From contig NZ_JAKZFC010000005.1 of NCBI RefSeq assembly GCF_022549215.1, positions 225,440 to 289,439 on the forward strand: 64,000 nt of DNA, read 5' to 3'. Below, in pieces: positions 38,848-46,767 of this stretch. Positions within the stretch are counted from its first letter, which is position 1, and every line of letters begins with the position of its first letter. The notes below the pieces were generated by a model. It was given only the letters and a program-made list of their open reading frames with translations. It was not told the DNA's origin and searched no databases. The DNA comes from Solibacillus palustris (GTDB taxonomy: Bacteria; Bacillota; Bacilli; Bacillales_A; Planococcaceae). Made by a program: the position numbers and the translations under genes.

Positions 38848-39177
38848 TTCTTCTACAGGAACAAAGCCTAGCTGTTCAAGTGCAGTGAATACTGGCTTGA
38901 TTTGTACGTAGCCTTCACCAACAACTTCATCATTAATCAAAACAAGTGGGTAGAAAAATTCATCTTCTTGAATACGATTGGCGTAATCTTGATCGCGTTC
39001 ATTCTCAATTACACCTTCGATATCGATATATCGGATTGTAAATACTTGGTTTGGATATTTGCGTGTTATAGCAGCTTGTAGCCATTCGTATGTATCCTTA
39101 GATGATGGTGCATTGACACAGCTTGCGCACATAATATCTGCACCGTAAATTTCAATAATTGGTTTTTTAGTAGACAT
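38845..39177 (-). CDS. yuzD: YuzD family protein (DUF1462)
   Basis: 110 residues with a thioredoxin-like pattern: IEIYGADIMCASC (Cys17, Cys20) as the opening strand and CxxC, then a cis-Pro-like stretch YPLVLINDEVVGEG (about 76-89). Matches the YuzD family, divergent from the NifU-like yutI as in B. subtilis. Probably a small redox or metal-binding protein linked to Fe-S metabolism. Confidence 0.85.
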   Translation of the reverse strand: MSTKKPIIEIYGADIMCASCVNAPSSKDTYEWLQAAITRKYPNQVFTIRYIDIEGVIENERDQDYANRIQEDEFFYPLVLINDEVVGEGYVQIKPVFTALEQLGFVPVEE

Positions 39178-39261
39178 AGAATTTCAAACCTTTCGTTATT
39201 CATTAATGGATTTTTTTACTTCTTCACATTATAATAACTTTAGTGAAGGGAGTCGAGCAAA

Positions 39262-39498
39262 ATGACAGAAACAGAACAATATCAACAAGTACAAGAAGTT
39301 TTAGATAAATTACGTCCGTTCCTATTACGCGATGGCGGTGACTGTGAATTAGTAGACATTGAAGATGGTATCGTAAAATTACGTTTATTAGGTGCATGCG
39401 GTAGCTGTCCAAGTTCTACAATCACGTTAAAAGCTGGTATCGAACGTGCCTTATTAGAAGAAGTACCAGGCATTATTGAAGTAGAGCAAGTATTCTAA
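39262..39498 (+). CDS. yutI: NifU C-terminal domain protein YutI
   Basis: 78 residues, the NifU-like cluster carrier domain alone. The cluster site is [11 protein letters not shown] (Cys46, Cys49), two proteins sharing one 4Fe-4S. It acts as a carrier downstream of SufBCD, together with YutM. ATG follows AAGGGAGTCGAGC. Followed by a strong terminator. Confidence 0.93.
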   Translation: MTETEQYQQVQEVLDKLRPFLLRDGGDCELVDIEDGIVKLRLLGACGSCPSSTITLKAGIERALLEEVPGIIEVEQVF

Positions 39499-39507
39499 TA
39501 TAACGGG

Positions 39508-39540
39508 TAAAGGCAGGAGAATAGCTCTCCTGCCTTTTAA
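39508..39540 (+). terminator. Bidirectional terminator after yutI
   Basis: AAAGGCAGGAGA and TCTCCTGCCTTT, 12-bp stem with a short loop. Confidence 0.9.
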
Positions 39541-40229
39541 TGTGCAACTTTTTCACGGGCAGCGCGTACAAGTTCCCATTGTTCTTTTGCCATATCTACT
39601 AATTTGGCCTCACCACCAACACGTTGAGTCTCAATAACGCGTGAGAAAAAGCGTGTTGCGTTTTCGTAGTCTTCTAAACGTCGTGATAATTCCGCAACCA
39701 TATACATTATGCGTACATCAGACATTTGCGTACTTGAATAGTCACCATTAGAGAAGCTTTCCATATAGTGGTCACGCGCAATTTTTAAGAAGCGTAGTTC
39801 TTGGTTATAATTATTTAATGAACGGTACAGCCATGCTAAACGCAGCGCTAAGCCCGATGTAATAACATATTTTTCTTTTTTAATCGTTGCACATAAAAAG
39901 GCTAGTTTGAAAGCTTGAATTGCATCAAATACCGTACGCTCAGTTTTGAAGCTATGAGGTATCCAATTTTCGCAAATTTGCTTATTTAAATTCTCTTTTA
40001 CACCAGGTGCAAAATATTTATTGAAATCTTCGGTAAATGAAAACCCACAGTGTTGGCATACAAATACATTATAGTATAAAGCGTTTACATGCTTATCTGC
40101 ATAAATAGGTTGAAAGTCGGATTCGGTATGCTCAATTTTTATTGATTTTGTACGAACTTTTAGTGATGTGAAGCTTTTTTTGCAGTGCATACATTCTATA
40201 CTTTTTTCATAAAATGGAGAAATTTCCAT
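39537..40229 (-). CDS. DUF2225-family protein
   Basis: 230 residues. The N-terminal zinc-ribbon-like part has IECMHCKKSF (Cys13, Cys16) and VCQHCGFSF (about Cys58, Cys61). The rest is helical and TPR-like (ALRLAWLYRSLNNYNQELRF, AELSRRLEDYENATRFFSRV). This matches DUF2225, common in Firmicutes; function unknown. Cytoplasmic. ATG follows an AGAGAGG site. Confidence 0.85.
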   Translation of the reverse strand: MEISPFYEKSIECMHCKKSFTSLKVRTKSIKIEHTESDFQPIYADKHVNALYYNVFVCQHCGFSFTEDFNKYFAPGVKENLNKQICENWIPHSFKTERTVFDAIQAFKLAFLCATIKKEKYVITSGLALRLAWLYRSLNNYNQELRFLKIARDHYMESFSNGDYSSTQMSDVRIMYMVAELSRRLEDYENATRFFSRVIETQRVGGEAKLVDMAKEQWELVRAAREKVAH

Positions 40230-40525
40230 GTGATCATACCTCTCTGCTAAAATATTAAGTATATTATATCAATATTCTTATTAAAGTAGTAACTAATTAT
40301 TAGATATATTATGAAATTATTAGTACAATATTCCTTTGAATTACTTATTATATATAGTCTTATTTTCTTTGGAGGATGAAAACGTATTAATTTTTCAAGA
40401 TAATCCAAATAGAAAACACATCATTTCCTTCTATATTGCGAAAAATATGTTTTTCTAACAGGCAGTTTTGTTGTCAGAAGGGAAATACAATTGATATGAT
40501 AACCGTATAAAGGAAGGTGACTGGA

Positions 40526-40900
40526 ATGGCGATTGAAAAACAGGTAGTAATTTTAACAGAAGCAGCCTCATTTCAAGTCAAAGAAATGATGGCTCATAAC
40601 GAAGAGGAACATGCAAGCTTACGTGTCGCAGTAAAAGGCGGCGGTTGTAGTGGTTTATCGTATGGGATGGCTTTTGATAATGATGTAAACGAAGATGATT
40701 TTACAGATAATCAGTTCGGCATTCGCATTTTAGTTTCTAAGGATGATGCCGGCATTTTACAAGGTACAAAAATTGATTTTAAACAATCGCTTATGGGCGG
40801 TGGATTTACCATCGATAATCCGAACGCATTAGCTTCATGTGGTTGTGGCACGAGCTTTAAAGCGGCTGCACGTCCAGCTGAACCGCAAAGTTGTGAGTGA
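40526..40900 (+). CDS. yutM: A-type Fe-S carrier YutM (IscA/SufA-like)
   Basis: 124 residues. The three cluster cysteines of the HesB/IscA family are in GGGCSGLSYG (Cys41) and ASCGCGTSF (Cys105, Cys107). The short tail after the CGC motif is unusual in ending QSCE with one more cysteine. It accepts clusters from SufBCD and passes them to targets such as LipA. ATG 40526 follows AAAGGAAGGTGACTGGA. Confidence 0.92.
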   Translation: MAIEKQVVILTEAASFQVKEMMAHNEEEHASLRVAVKGGGCSGLSYGMAFDNDVNEDDFTDNQFGIRILVSKDDAGILQGTKIDFKQSLMGGGFTIDNPNALASCGCGTSFKAAARPAEPQSCE

Positions 40901-40991
40901 TGGATTGTAAATAACGGTTAGAATTGGTGTGCACACAATCCTGAAAATGTGTAAACACAACCTTAAAATGATGTTTAGGGTTGTAGATACC

Positions 40992-41046
40992 GAGCCTTTT
41001 TGATTTGTAAGTTGCGAAAGCAAAACGAATCAAGAAGGCTTTTTTG
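40992..41046 (+). terminator. yutM terminator
   Basis: GAGCCTTTTTGATT and AATCAAGAAGGCT pair around a loop, followed by TTTTTT. The 90 bp before it hold a GTGTGCACAC palindrome (40927-40936) of unknown use. Confidence 0.8.
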
Positions 41047-41115
41047 TATGGTTTTAAGAAAAATATTGACCTTGTAATATCTGCTAGAAGTGCTGAGGGT
41101 GTGTGGCAAAAGAAT

Positions 41116-41230
41116 CATTCACACAGGCTATCTAAATGTTGCTGTACAGTAAAGTGGAGGGCTACAGCGAGATAGAGGCGATGATAACAAAAGGACATGC
41201 ATAATGGGATTAAACCATTGATGCAAGTCC
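41116..41230 (-). repeat. Repeated 3' module, copy 1
   Basis: On the plus strand it begins CATTCACACAGGCT, contains CTACAGCGA, and ends in a hairpin GGACATGCATAATGG / CCATTGATGCAAGTCC (41193-41230). Read on the minus strand the hairpin is followed by TTTTGTT and acts as terminator of the 41275-41517 gene. Copy 2 (41753-41860) has the same start, the CACAGCGA block and a closely related hairpin. Confidence 0.75.
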
Positions 41231-41274
41231 TTGAATGATGTGTAATGGCTATTGTTCCCATTGCTGAAAATAAC

Positions 41275-41517
41275 TCATAAAATTATTTTTTCCCCAAGGT
41301 TGTCTAAATCTCTTTTTAAGTTAAAAAAAATTACTATTCTATGAGACCTTTCTGTAACTCGACCAAAATCAACAATTTGTTGTATTTCAACTATGTCATT
41401 CGTATAAATTTTTTGTGAGTCTCTAACTTCGGTAATCTTTACGCCTAAATTGTCAATAGATTCCCAATGTACAATGTTAAGTTCAACTATTCCCTGATAA
41501 GAAGCTTTAATACTCAA
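41275..41517 (-). CDS. Hypothetical protein, 80 residues
   Basis: An 80-residue soluble protein from a TTG start with GGGAG 8 nt upstream. It looks beta-rich and charged (YQGIVELNIVHWESIDNLGV, then RIVIFFNLKRDLDNLGEKI). No family recognised. It is flanked by two copies of a repeated 3' module, so it may belong to an accessory, mobile-cassette-like segment. No paired regulator. Confidence 0.5.
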   Translation of the reverse strand: MSIKASYQGIVELNIVHWESIDNLGVKITEVRDSQKIYTNDIVEIQQIVDFGRVTERSHRIVIFFNLKRDLDNLGEKIIL

Positions 41518-41752
41518 GTCATCATCTCCCTGTTTCTTAATAACTGAAAATTACGTTAATACAGAAATCGTAACATAATAGAGTTTGGATTGGTAGATAA
41601 ATGGAAGAAAGGGGGCTGTTACCACAGGAATAGGTGAGGGTGTCTAATCAGTTCCAACTTTGAATGATCTTATAAAAACAAACTTAGCAACTTCTAAGAA
41701 GCGTTTAATGAGCTGGTAGTACTTATGAGCGCAGAAATTGGAGCAGAAGAAA

Positions 41753-41860
41753 CATTCACACAGGCTTTGCTACAAACCCTTTCGTGAAGTTACAGGAGTG
41801 AGTATGTGAAGGCACAGCGAAAGAACTTGCAAATATGGGATTCTAACATAAATGCAAGTC
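41753..41860 (-). repeat. Repeated 3' module, copy 2
   Basis: Same order as copy 1: CATTCACACAGGCT, a variable middle, GCACAGCGA, then hairpin ACTTGCAAATATG / CATAAATGCAAGT. On the minus strand TTCTTT follows the hairpin, so it terminates the 41868-42842 transporter gene. Confidence 0.75.
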
Positions 41861-41867
41861 CTTTTCT

Positions 41868-42842
41868 TTAATTATCAGAATCCTTAAGTATTAGTTTAGG
41901 AATTACCTTGATATAGATTATTTCCCCTATTAATTCCACAATGGTTTGTGTAACGATTACAGCCGACGCTAACGTTGCCCAAGGCTTAGGTAAAGCTAAT
42001 GCTAAAGGTAGAACTACTAGGGAGTTCCTTGTTCCTGTACTAAAAATTAATGCTCTTCCTGCCCCTTTATCTAAATTGAATGCATGCGCAATAAAACGAG
42101 ATACAAGTGGTGTAATGATTAAAAACAAGATATATATCGGAATAACACGCACGATTATCTCGAAATCACTGTATAGCTTACCAATTTGCGAAGCCACTAC
42201 CACAATTAATACTAAACCCATAAACGGAACGGGCAACCACGTAGTAAAATCTAGTGCCTTCTCACCTATTGTTTTCTTTTTAGCCCATAATTGAGTAAAG
42301 ACAGCTAATATTAGAGGTGCTACTATTAGAAATAAAAAAGCTTCTAGGAATGGCTCTAAATGAACAACTCCTACCATCTCTTCACCTATAAATAGCCATA
42401 GATAGAATGGAAGTAATATCATTTGTACTACAAATAAAATAGGTGTCGAAGCTAACATTAATTTCTCGTTTCCCTTCCCAAGCTGAGTAAAGACTATTAC
42501 GTAGTCAATACATGGAGTTAGTAAGACCAAACAAACTCCTAATAATATTGGTGAAGATTGAGGAAATATTGTTATTAAGAACCAAACGATAATAGGGACT
42601 GCAATAAAATTCCCCACTAGTAATGCACCCATAAATTTGAGGTTTGAAATCGCCTCACGTAGTTTTAAAAATGGAATTTGAGCAAACATTCCATACATGA
42701 GTACAGCTATGAAAGGTGAAATAGTCCAATCTAAACTAGTTCCTAAATTTTTATCTGATAGACCTATTATTCCTCCAAAAATTAATGAAAAAACATAAAT
42801 CCAGATTTGATGATTCTCTATCTTTTCCCTTGTAATATTCAC
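41868..42842 (-). CDS. Arsenite-permease-like (ACR3/BASS superfamily) transporter
   Basis: 324 residues with about ten membrane segments. LLGVCLVLLTPCIDYVIVF (about 100-118) has the cysteine in TM4 that ACR3 pumps use, and GTRNSLVVLPLALALP (about 266-281) matches the TM9 helix-break region of the bile-acid/arsenite transporter superfamily. Bacteria annotate such proteins as arsenic resistance protein. It lacks arsR or arsC neighbours, so arsenite may not be its substrate. Start ATG with a GGGAGG site. It sits in an accessory patch and ends in a repeated 3' module. Confidence 0.75.
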   Translation of the reverse strand: MNITREKIENHQIWIYVFSLIFGGIIGLSDKNLGTSLDWTISPFIAVLMYGMFAQIPFLKLREAISNLKFMGALLVGNFIAVPIIVWFLITIFPQSSPILLGVCLVLLTPCIDYVIVFTQLGKGNEKLMLASTPILFVVQMILLPFYLWLFIGEEMVGVVHLEPFLEAFLFLIVAPLILAVFTQLWAKKKTIGEKALDFTTWLPVPFMGLVLIVVVASQIGKLYSDFEIIVRVIPIYILFLIITPLVSRFIAHAFNLDKGAGRALIFSTGTRNSLVVLPLALALPKPWATLASAVIVTQTIVELIGEIIYIKVIPKLILKDSDN

Positions 42843-43335
42843 GTCTTAATCCTCCCTATCTTAGGATGCTTCTTTCAAGGGTGATAAATGCCCTAATTCT
42901 TGTTTAAGGATACAGTGAAGTCTTTCGTAAGTATAACATGGCAATTATTCATATCTCCTGACTACTGTACAATATCTTTCTGACAAATATTCGATTTAGT
43001 AATGAAAATTAAAATTCCCCTATTATCGAGTCTTTGAAAAGCAAGATAGAGGTATGTAAACTTATAATGCAAGTAATGATGAGATTGCGTTAGCACTTCA
43101 TTAAGTTGGTTAGGGTTCAATTGAATCAGTGACATATACAATCCACTCTGTGATTTACATTCGATCATAAATAAATGAAAGCCTTAGCATTACAAAAAAA
43201 ATTGCTAACCGCTTTTTTGTACGAATATTTCAAACTTTCCCTAGTATATTACTATAATTTAACGTATCTCTTTGTATTATCTAAATTTTTGAATTATGAT
43301 AGTGGTACACCTTACGAGTGAAGGAGGCTTTTACA
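42843..43335 (+). other. Intergenic region between transporter and ykuI
   Basis: About 490 bp. It holds the upstream region of the ACR3-like gene and of ykuI. A 68-codon frame on the minus strand (42962-43168) lacks a ribosome site. No repeat, operator or RNA recognised. Confidence 0.4.
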
Positions 43336-44541
43336 TTGAGTGTTTTAGAAATGTTAGATAAGCTTGATCAAATTGAAATCTTATATGAACCAATATATAG
43401 TGCTGATGGTCATCGCGTCGTTGCGTATGAGGTTATCGGGCAAGTAGATAGTGAAAGTGGCATAATTAATATTGAGCAAATTACATACGAACAAGACGTG
43501 CCAGCAGATATACGTGCCGAAATTGAACAGTTATTTGTACGTAAGTCACTACAATCCGTTGCACACTTGATTTCAGATGTCGGGCTTTATATTCCATGTA
43601 ATCCGAATTTATTAGTGTTAGATTACGGTGAAAGCTATTTTACGATGTTGAAGGAGCTTATAGATGAGCAAAATTTACCTCAAATTACGCTTGTTATGGC
43701 TGAGCATAAATATACAGGTGAAATTGATCAGTTACACCATTTAATTCGTTATATCAAAACGTATGGTGTGAAAATTGCACTTTCAGATGTCGGCTCACAA
43801 ACACAGTTAGAAAACTTACTCATGGTAGAACCGGCTGTCCTAAAAATTAATGTCGGGCAGCTGAATTATAATTTATGGGGCTCACAAAACCATGCATTTG
43901 CGACAATCCGCGCACTTGCGGTGAAAATGGGCACATTGTTACTCATCGAACATATCGAAACAGTGTACCAATTACAGCACGGGTGGAAAAATGGGGCACG
44001 TTTTTTTAAAGGCCCTTATTTACAATTACCAGACAAACAATTTAACTCACGTGATTCGCTAAAAGAGCGTTTCCGTAGCGAATGTGAGCAGTTTATTGCA
44101 ACGGAAAAAAAACAACTCCTTCATAAATATGAGGAAATGAAGCGTTTAGAAAAAAAGATTTGTACAATTGTTGAGCAAGTGAACCCATCAGGCTCGCAAC
44201 AGAATAAGCTGATGCAGTTAGCGAATGCCCTCCAAAACTGCGCATTCCGAATTTATATTTGTGATAATAATGGATTCCAGACTAGCCCGAATATTCGCAG
44301 GAAGGAAGGCAAGTGGGAAATTCAAGAAGCAGCTCAAGGGAAAAATTGGAGTTGGCGACCGTATTTTCTGTTAAATATTATTAAATTGGCGAAGGACCAT
44401 AAAGGTGATTTGTCGTCTGTTTATAGTGATATTGAAACAGGTGAATTAACGCGCACCTATTCAATGGCATTAGCAAATGGAGAATTTTTATTTATTGATA
44501 TTGCTTATGATTATTTATATGAGCATAATATTGTAAATTGA
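43336..44541 (+). CDS. ykuI: EAL-domain protein YkuI
   Basis: 401 residues. The N-terminal EAL domain (about 10-240) has YEVIGQ in place of the EAL signature, and HKYTGEIDQLHHLIRY, KINVGQLN and LLIEHIET blocks. The C-terminal PAS-like domain (about 285-400) has NWSWRPYFLLNIIKLAK and YSDIETGELTRTYS, as in B. subtilis YkuI. YkuI binds c-di-GMP but has not been shown to be active; several catalytic acids seem changed here too, so it may be a receptor. TTG start at 43336 follows AAGGAGG by 8 nt. Confidence 0.9.
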   Translation: MSVLEMLDKLDQIEILYEPIYSADGHRVVAYEVIGQVDSESGIINIEQITYEQDVPADIRAEIEQLFVRKSLQSVAHLISDVGLYIPCNPNLLVLDYGESYFTMLKELIDEQNLPQITLVMAEHKYTGEIDQLHHLIRYIKTYGVKIALSDVGSQTQLENLLMVEPAVLKINVGQLNYNLWGSQNHAFATIRALAVKMGTLLLIEHIETVYQLQHGWKNGARFFKGPYLQLPDKQFNSRDSLKERFRSECEQFIATEKKQLLHKYEEMKRLEKKICTIVEQVNPSGSQQNKLMQLANALQNCAFRIYICDNNGFQTSPNIRRKEGKWEIQEAAQGKNWSWRPYFLLNIIKLAKDHKGDLSSVYSDIETGELTRTYSMALANGEFLFIDIAYDYLYEHNIVN

Positions 44542-44562
44542 TGTAGCAAAAATTAATGGAAA

Positions 44563-44596
44563 AAGACATGTGAAGGTCACCTTTGCATGTTTTTTC
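44563..44596 (+). terminator. ykuI terminator
   Basis: GACATG-AGGT / ACCT-CATGT hairpin followed by TTTTTT. It ends 18 nt before the NUDIX gene. Confidence 0.7.
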
Positions 44597-44614
44597 ATAT
44601 ACGGGGGATTAATA

Positions 44615-45115
44615 ATGGTAAAAAAGGATCGAGGGAAAGTTTGGCTAGGGGTAGCATCCATTGTTGAAAATGCAAACGGTGAGTGGCTGCTTGTAAAAAA
44701 GACCTATGGGGGACTTAAGGGGGTTTGGTCATTACCAGCGGGTTTTGTTCAAGAAGCTGAAACGGTAACGAAAGCAGCGATGCGTGAAGTATTAGAAGAA
44801 ACAGGTGTTATGTGTAAAGTCGTTGGTTTAGTTGGTTTTCGTTCAGGTGTGATATTAAATGATATTAGTGATAATATGGCGATTTTTTATTGTCGACTGG
44901 TCGATGAGTTGGCACCGTTTATATTGCAAGACCGAGAAATTCAAGAAGCCTGCTGGATGTCACCGAGAGATATTGTCATGCATGAATTATCGTCAGTGAT
45001 GTTAAAAGAAATGGCACAGGAGCATGTTGCGCGCCATATGCACCCCATTATAGAGGACATTAATCCAGGCGATGATTTTGGCTATAATGAATATCATTTA
45101 TATTTCAAGAAATAA
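44615..45115 (+). CDS. NUDIX hydrolase
   Basis: 166 residues. The Nudix box is complete at residues 43-65: GFVQEAETVTKAAMREVLEE then TGV, fitting GX5EX7REUXEEXGU. It hydrolyses nucleoside diphosphates linked to another group; WSLPAGF before the box is common to NADH/ADP-ribose type enzymes, but the substrate cannot be fixed. ATG 44615 follows GGGGGATTAATA; an upstream ATG lies in the ykuI terminator. Confidence 0.9.
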   Translation: MVKKDRGKVWLGVASIVENANGEWLLVKKTYGGLKGVWSLPAGFVQEAETVTKAAMREVLEETGVMCKVVGLVGFRSGVILNDISDNMAIFYCRLVDELAPFILQDREIQEACWMSPRDIVMHELSSVMLKEMAQEHVARHMHPIIEDINPGDDFGYNEYHLYFKK

Positions 45116-45256
45116 CCCTTATAAAATGATAAAAATCACGTACAATATGAATGAATTTTGACAATTTGGTTCTTAATTTCATTATTTTGGATGTACAATT
45201 GAAAGCATAACCCCAATCATGTAAAATTATGAGAGATTATTGGGGGTATACATAAC

Positions 45257-45583
45257 ATGAATGACGTTTCGTTAGTACAATTAATTATTTCGGTTGTGTT
45301 ATTTTTTGTCATGTTTTTCGGAATTGGATTTTTATTAAACATGCTATTACGCATGACGTGGTTAATGGCCGTACTTTATCCGATTGTTGTTGTATTTATT
45401 ATTGATGAGGTGAGCTTTTTAGATTATATTTTCAAGCCGGGAACAGCTTTTCCAGCTTTAGTCGATAAAGCTCAAGCGTTGCATTTAGTAGATATATTAA
45501 TTTTAACTGGTGGTTTTGGTGGTGCGATTGTAGCGGGCTTTGTCATGATCGCGCTTCGAAAAGCTGGCTATCGAATGTTTTAA
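45257..45583 (+). CDS. yuiB: YuiB family membrane protein
   Basis: 108 residues with three membrane segments (about 8-30, 34-54, 80-102). It matches YuiB by size, topology and its place near yuiD and pepA (yuiE). Function unknown. ATG follows TGGGGGTATACATAAC. Confidence 0.8.
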   Translation: MNDVSLVQLIISVVLFFVMFFGIGFLLNMLLRMTWLMAVLYPIVVVFIIDEVSFLDYIFKPGTAFPALVDKAQALHLVDILILTGGFGGAIVAGFVMIALRKAGYRMF

Positions 45584-45589
45584 CCTCAT

Positions 45590-45710
45590 ACAGCAGATGT
45601 TCAAACACCCGCTGTAAGAAGTAAAAGCTTCCGGCGGATGTCATGGATTCGGCTTTCCGCGAGCGCAAAGCCGAATCCAGACGCAATTAAGCCAAGGCTT
45701 AATTGATTTT
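45590..45710 (+). repeat. Dispersed hairpin repeat, family 1, copy B
   Basis: It starts with ACAGC...GCTGT around a TTCAAA loop (45590-45615). The shared GCTTCCGGCGGATGTCATG block follows, then a perfect 12-bp hairpin GGATTCGGCTTT/AAAGCCGAATCC (45645-45678), and a perfect 10-bp hairpin CAATTAAGCC/GGCTTAATTG (45684-45705). The terminal hairpin differs from copies A and C at one pair, changed on both arms (C-G to A-T), so pairing is kept. The middle hairpin has a different sequence but the same position. Confidence 0.85.
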
Positions 45711-45716
45711 AGATGG

Positions 45717-45755
45717 AAAAAACACGCTTACAATTATTGTGTAGGCGTGTTTTTT
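45717..45755 (+). terminator. Terminator downstream of yuiB
   Basis: AACACGC-TACA / TGTA-GCGTGTT hairpin with A- and T-runs. It lies between repeat copy B and the large element. Confidence 0.88.
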
Positions 45756-45756
45756 G

Positions 45757-46000
45757 TCTGTTAAGGAAATAATAAATTATCGAATTGTGGATTACTTTTA
45801 CGAAGATTTATCTTCCGTCTAGGCTAAAGCGCCAGCCCCTCGGCCATTTCGATCCCTCCTGCAAAAGTGGTGGAACGTTTACTTTTGCGTCGGGTCCTCC
45901 AATGTCTGAGGCTCACACGATGTGAGTCATTGGAGGCATGCCACATGGACGTGGCGTTTTGCCTACTCGGGGCTGAACAGGCGCATTAGCGCTTTTGTTC
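45757..46000 (+). repeat. Structured dispersed element, family 2, copy 1
   Basis: About 244 bp. A 60-bp leader (TTAAGGAAA...) leads to GTCTAG (45817). The closing stem AGCGCC+AGCCCC (45828-45839) pairs with GGGGCT (45969-45974) and GGCGC (45980-45984). Inside are hairpins GCAAAAGT/ACTTTTGC (45861-45888), CCTCCAATG/CATTGGAGG (45896-45936) with an inner GCTCAC/GTGAGT, and GCCAC/GTGGC (45940-45955). It ends GCGCTTTTGTTC. Copy 2 is at 54811-55055; 50 nt (45914-45963) are identical. Elements with TCTAG..CAGCGCC...GGCGC..GCGCTTTT ends are common between Bacillaceae genes; I know no established function. Confidence 0.88.
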
Positions 46001-46001
46001 T

Positions 46002-46478
46002 TTACATCATAAGCGCATACCATGTAAATGACAGTACTATTCCCGAAAGTCCACCGATAAATACCTCGCTTTTTTTGTGGCCTAATAATGTTTTTAAGTC
46101 TTGTATTTTTTCTTGTTCATTCATTTCTGGCCAACGTTTGATCTCTTTGAAGAATAATTGTAAGTCGTGGCGCAATTCATTTAGAACAGCAGCATGTTGA
46201 CCTGCTTGAAAGCGTACGTGACTGGCATCGTACATAACAATACCAGCAAGCATCGCCGCTACCGCAAATGTAGGGGAGCCAAAGCCTGTTTCAATTCCTA
46301 TGGCCGATGCGATGCTTGTTACAGCTGCAGAATGTGAACTTGGCATCCCCCCTGTAGAAGTAAGTAAGTTCCAATCTATTTTCTTTGTCATAATAAAGTT
46401 AATGGGAATTTTTAATATTTGTGCAAAAAGAATCGCGCAGACACCTAGCCATAGTGGCGTATTTTGTAACAGCTCCAT
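46002..46478 (-). CDS. yuiD: YuiD, divergent PAP2-family membrane protein
   Basis: 158 residues, about four membrane segments. STGGMPSSHSAAVTS (about 41-55) is the PSSHS phosphatase motif of the PAP2-related DUF212 family, followed by YDASHVRFQAGQHAAVLNEL (about 82-101). Probably a membrane phosphatase-like enzyme; substrate unknown. ATG 46478 follows GGTGGGAATA. The stop abuts the structured element at 45757-46000. Confidence 0.88.
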   Translation of the reverse strand: MELLQNTPLWLGVCAILFAQILKIPINFIMTKKIDWNLLTSTGGMPSSHSAAVTSIASAIGIETGFGSPTFAVAAMLAGIVMYDASHVRFQAGQHAAVLNELRHDLQLFFKEIKRWPEMNEQEKIQDLKTLLGHKKSEVFIGGLSGIVLSFTWYALMM

Positions 46479-46767
46479 TATTCCCACCCACTTTCTTGTA
46501 ATTGCTAATATTATAGCATTAAAGGTAACATTTTTTTACATACGAATATTTTTGTCAGAACATTAAATCGGTGAAAAATATAGATTCAGTTTTCCTTTGA
46601 AAAAGATAACTCGAGTGAAAATAGCGAGTATTGTGTTTTTATTATGCGGATTACACTGAAAAATATATACTTTCCTCCCCACTAAAAATCCGAAAACTTA
46701 ATTTGTTTCGTTCCCCGAATTAACTTTTTTGTATATAATGGAGCTATACATTAGGAGGCGTTTTGTT

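Noticed and set aside
42962..43168. 68-codon minus-strand ORF between the ACR3-like gene and ykuI
   Set aside because: No ribosome site, no recognisable family, composition like random AT-rich DNA.
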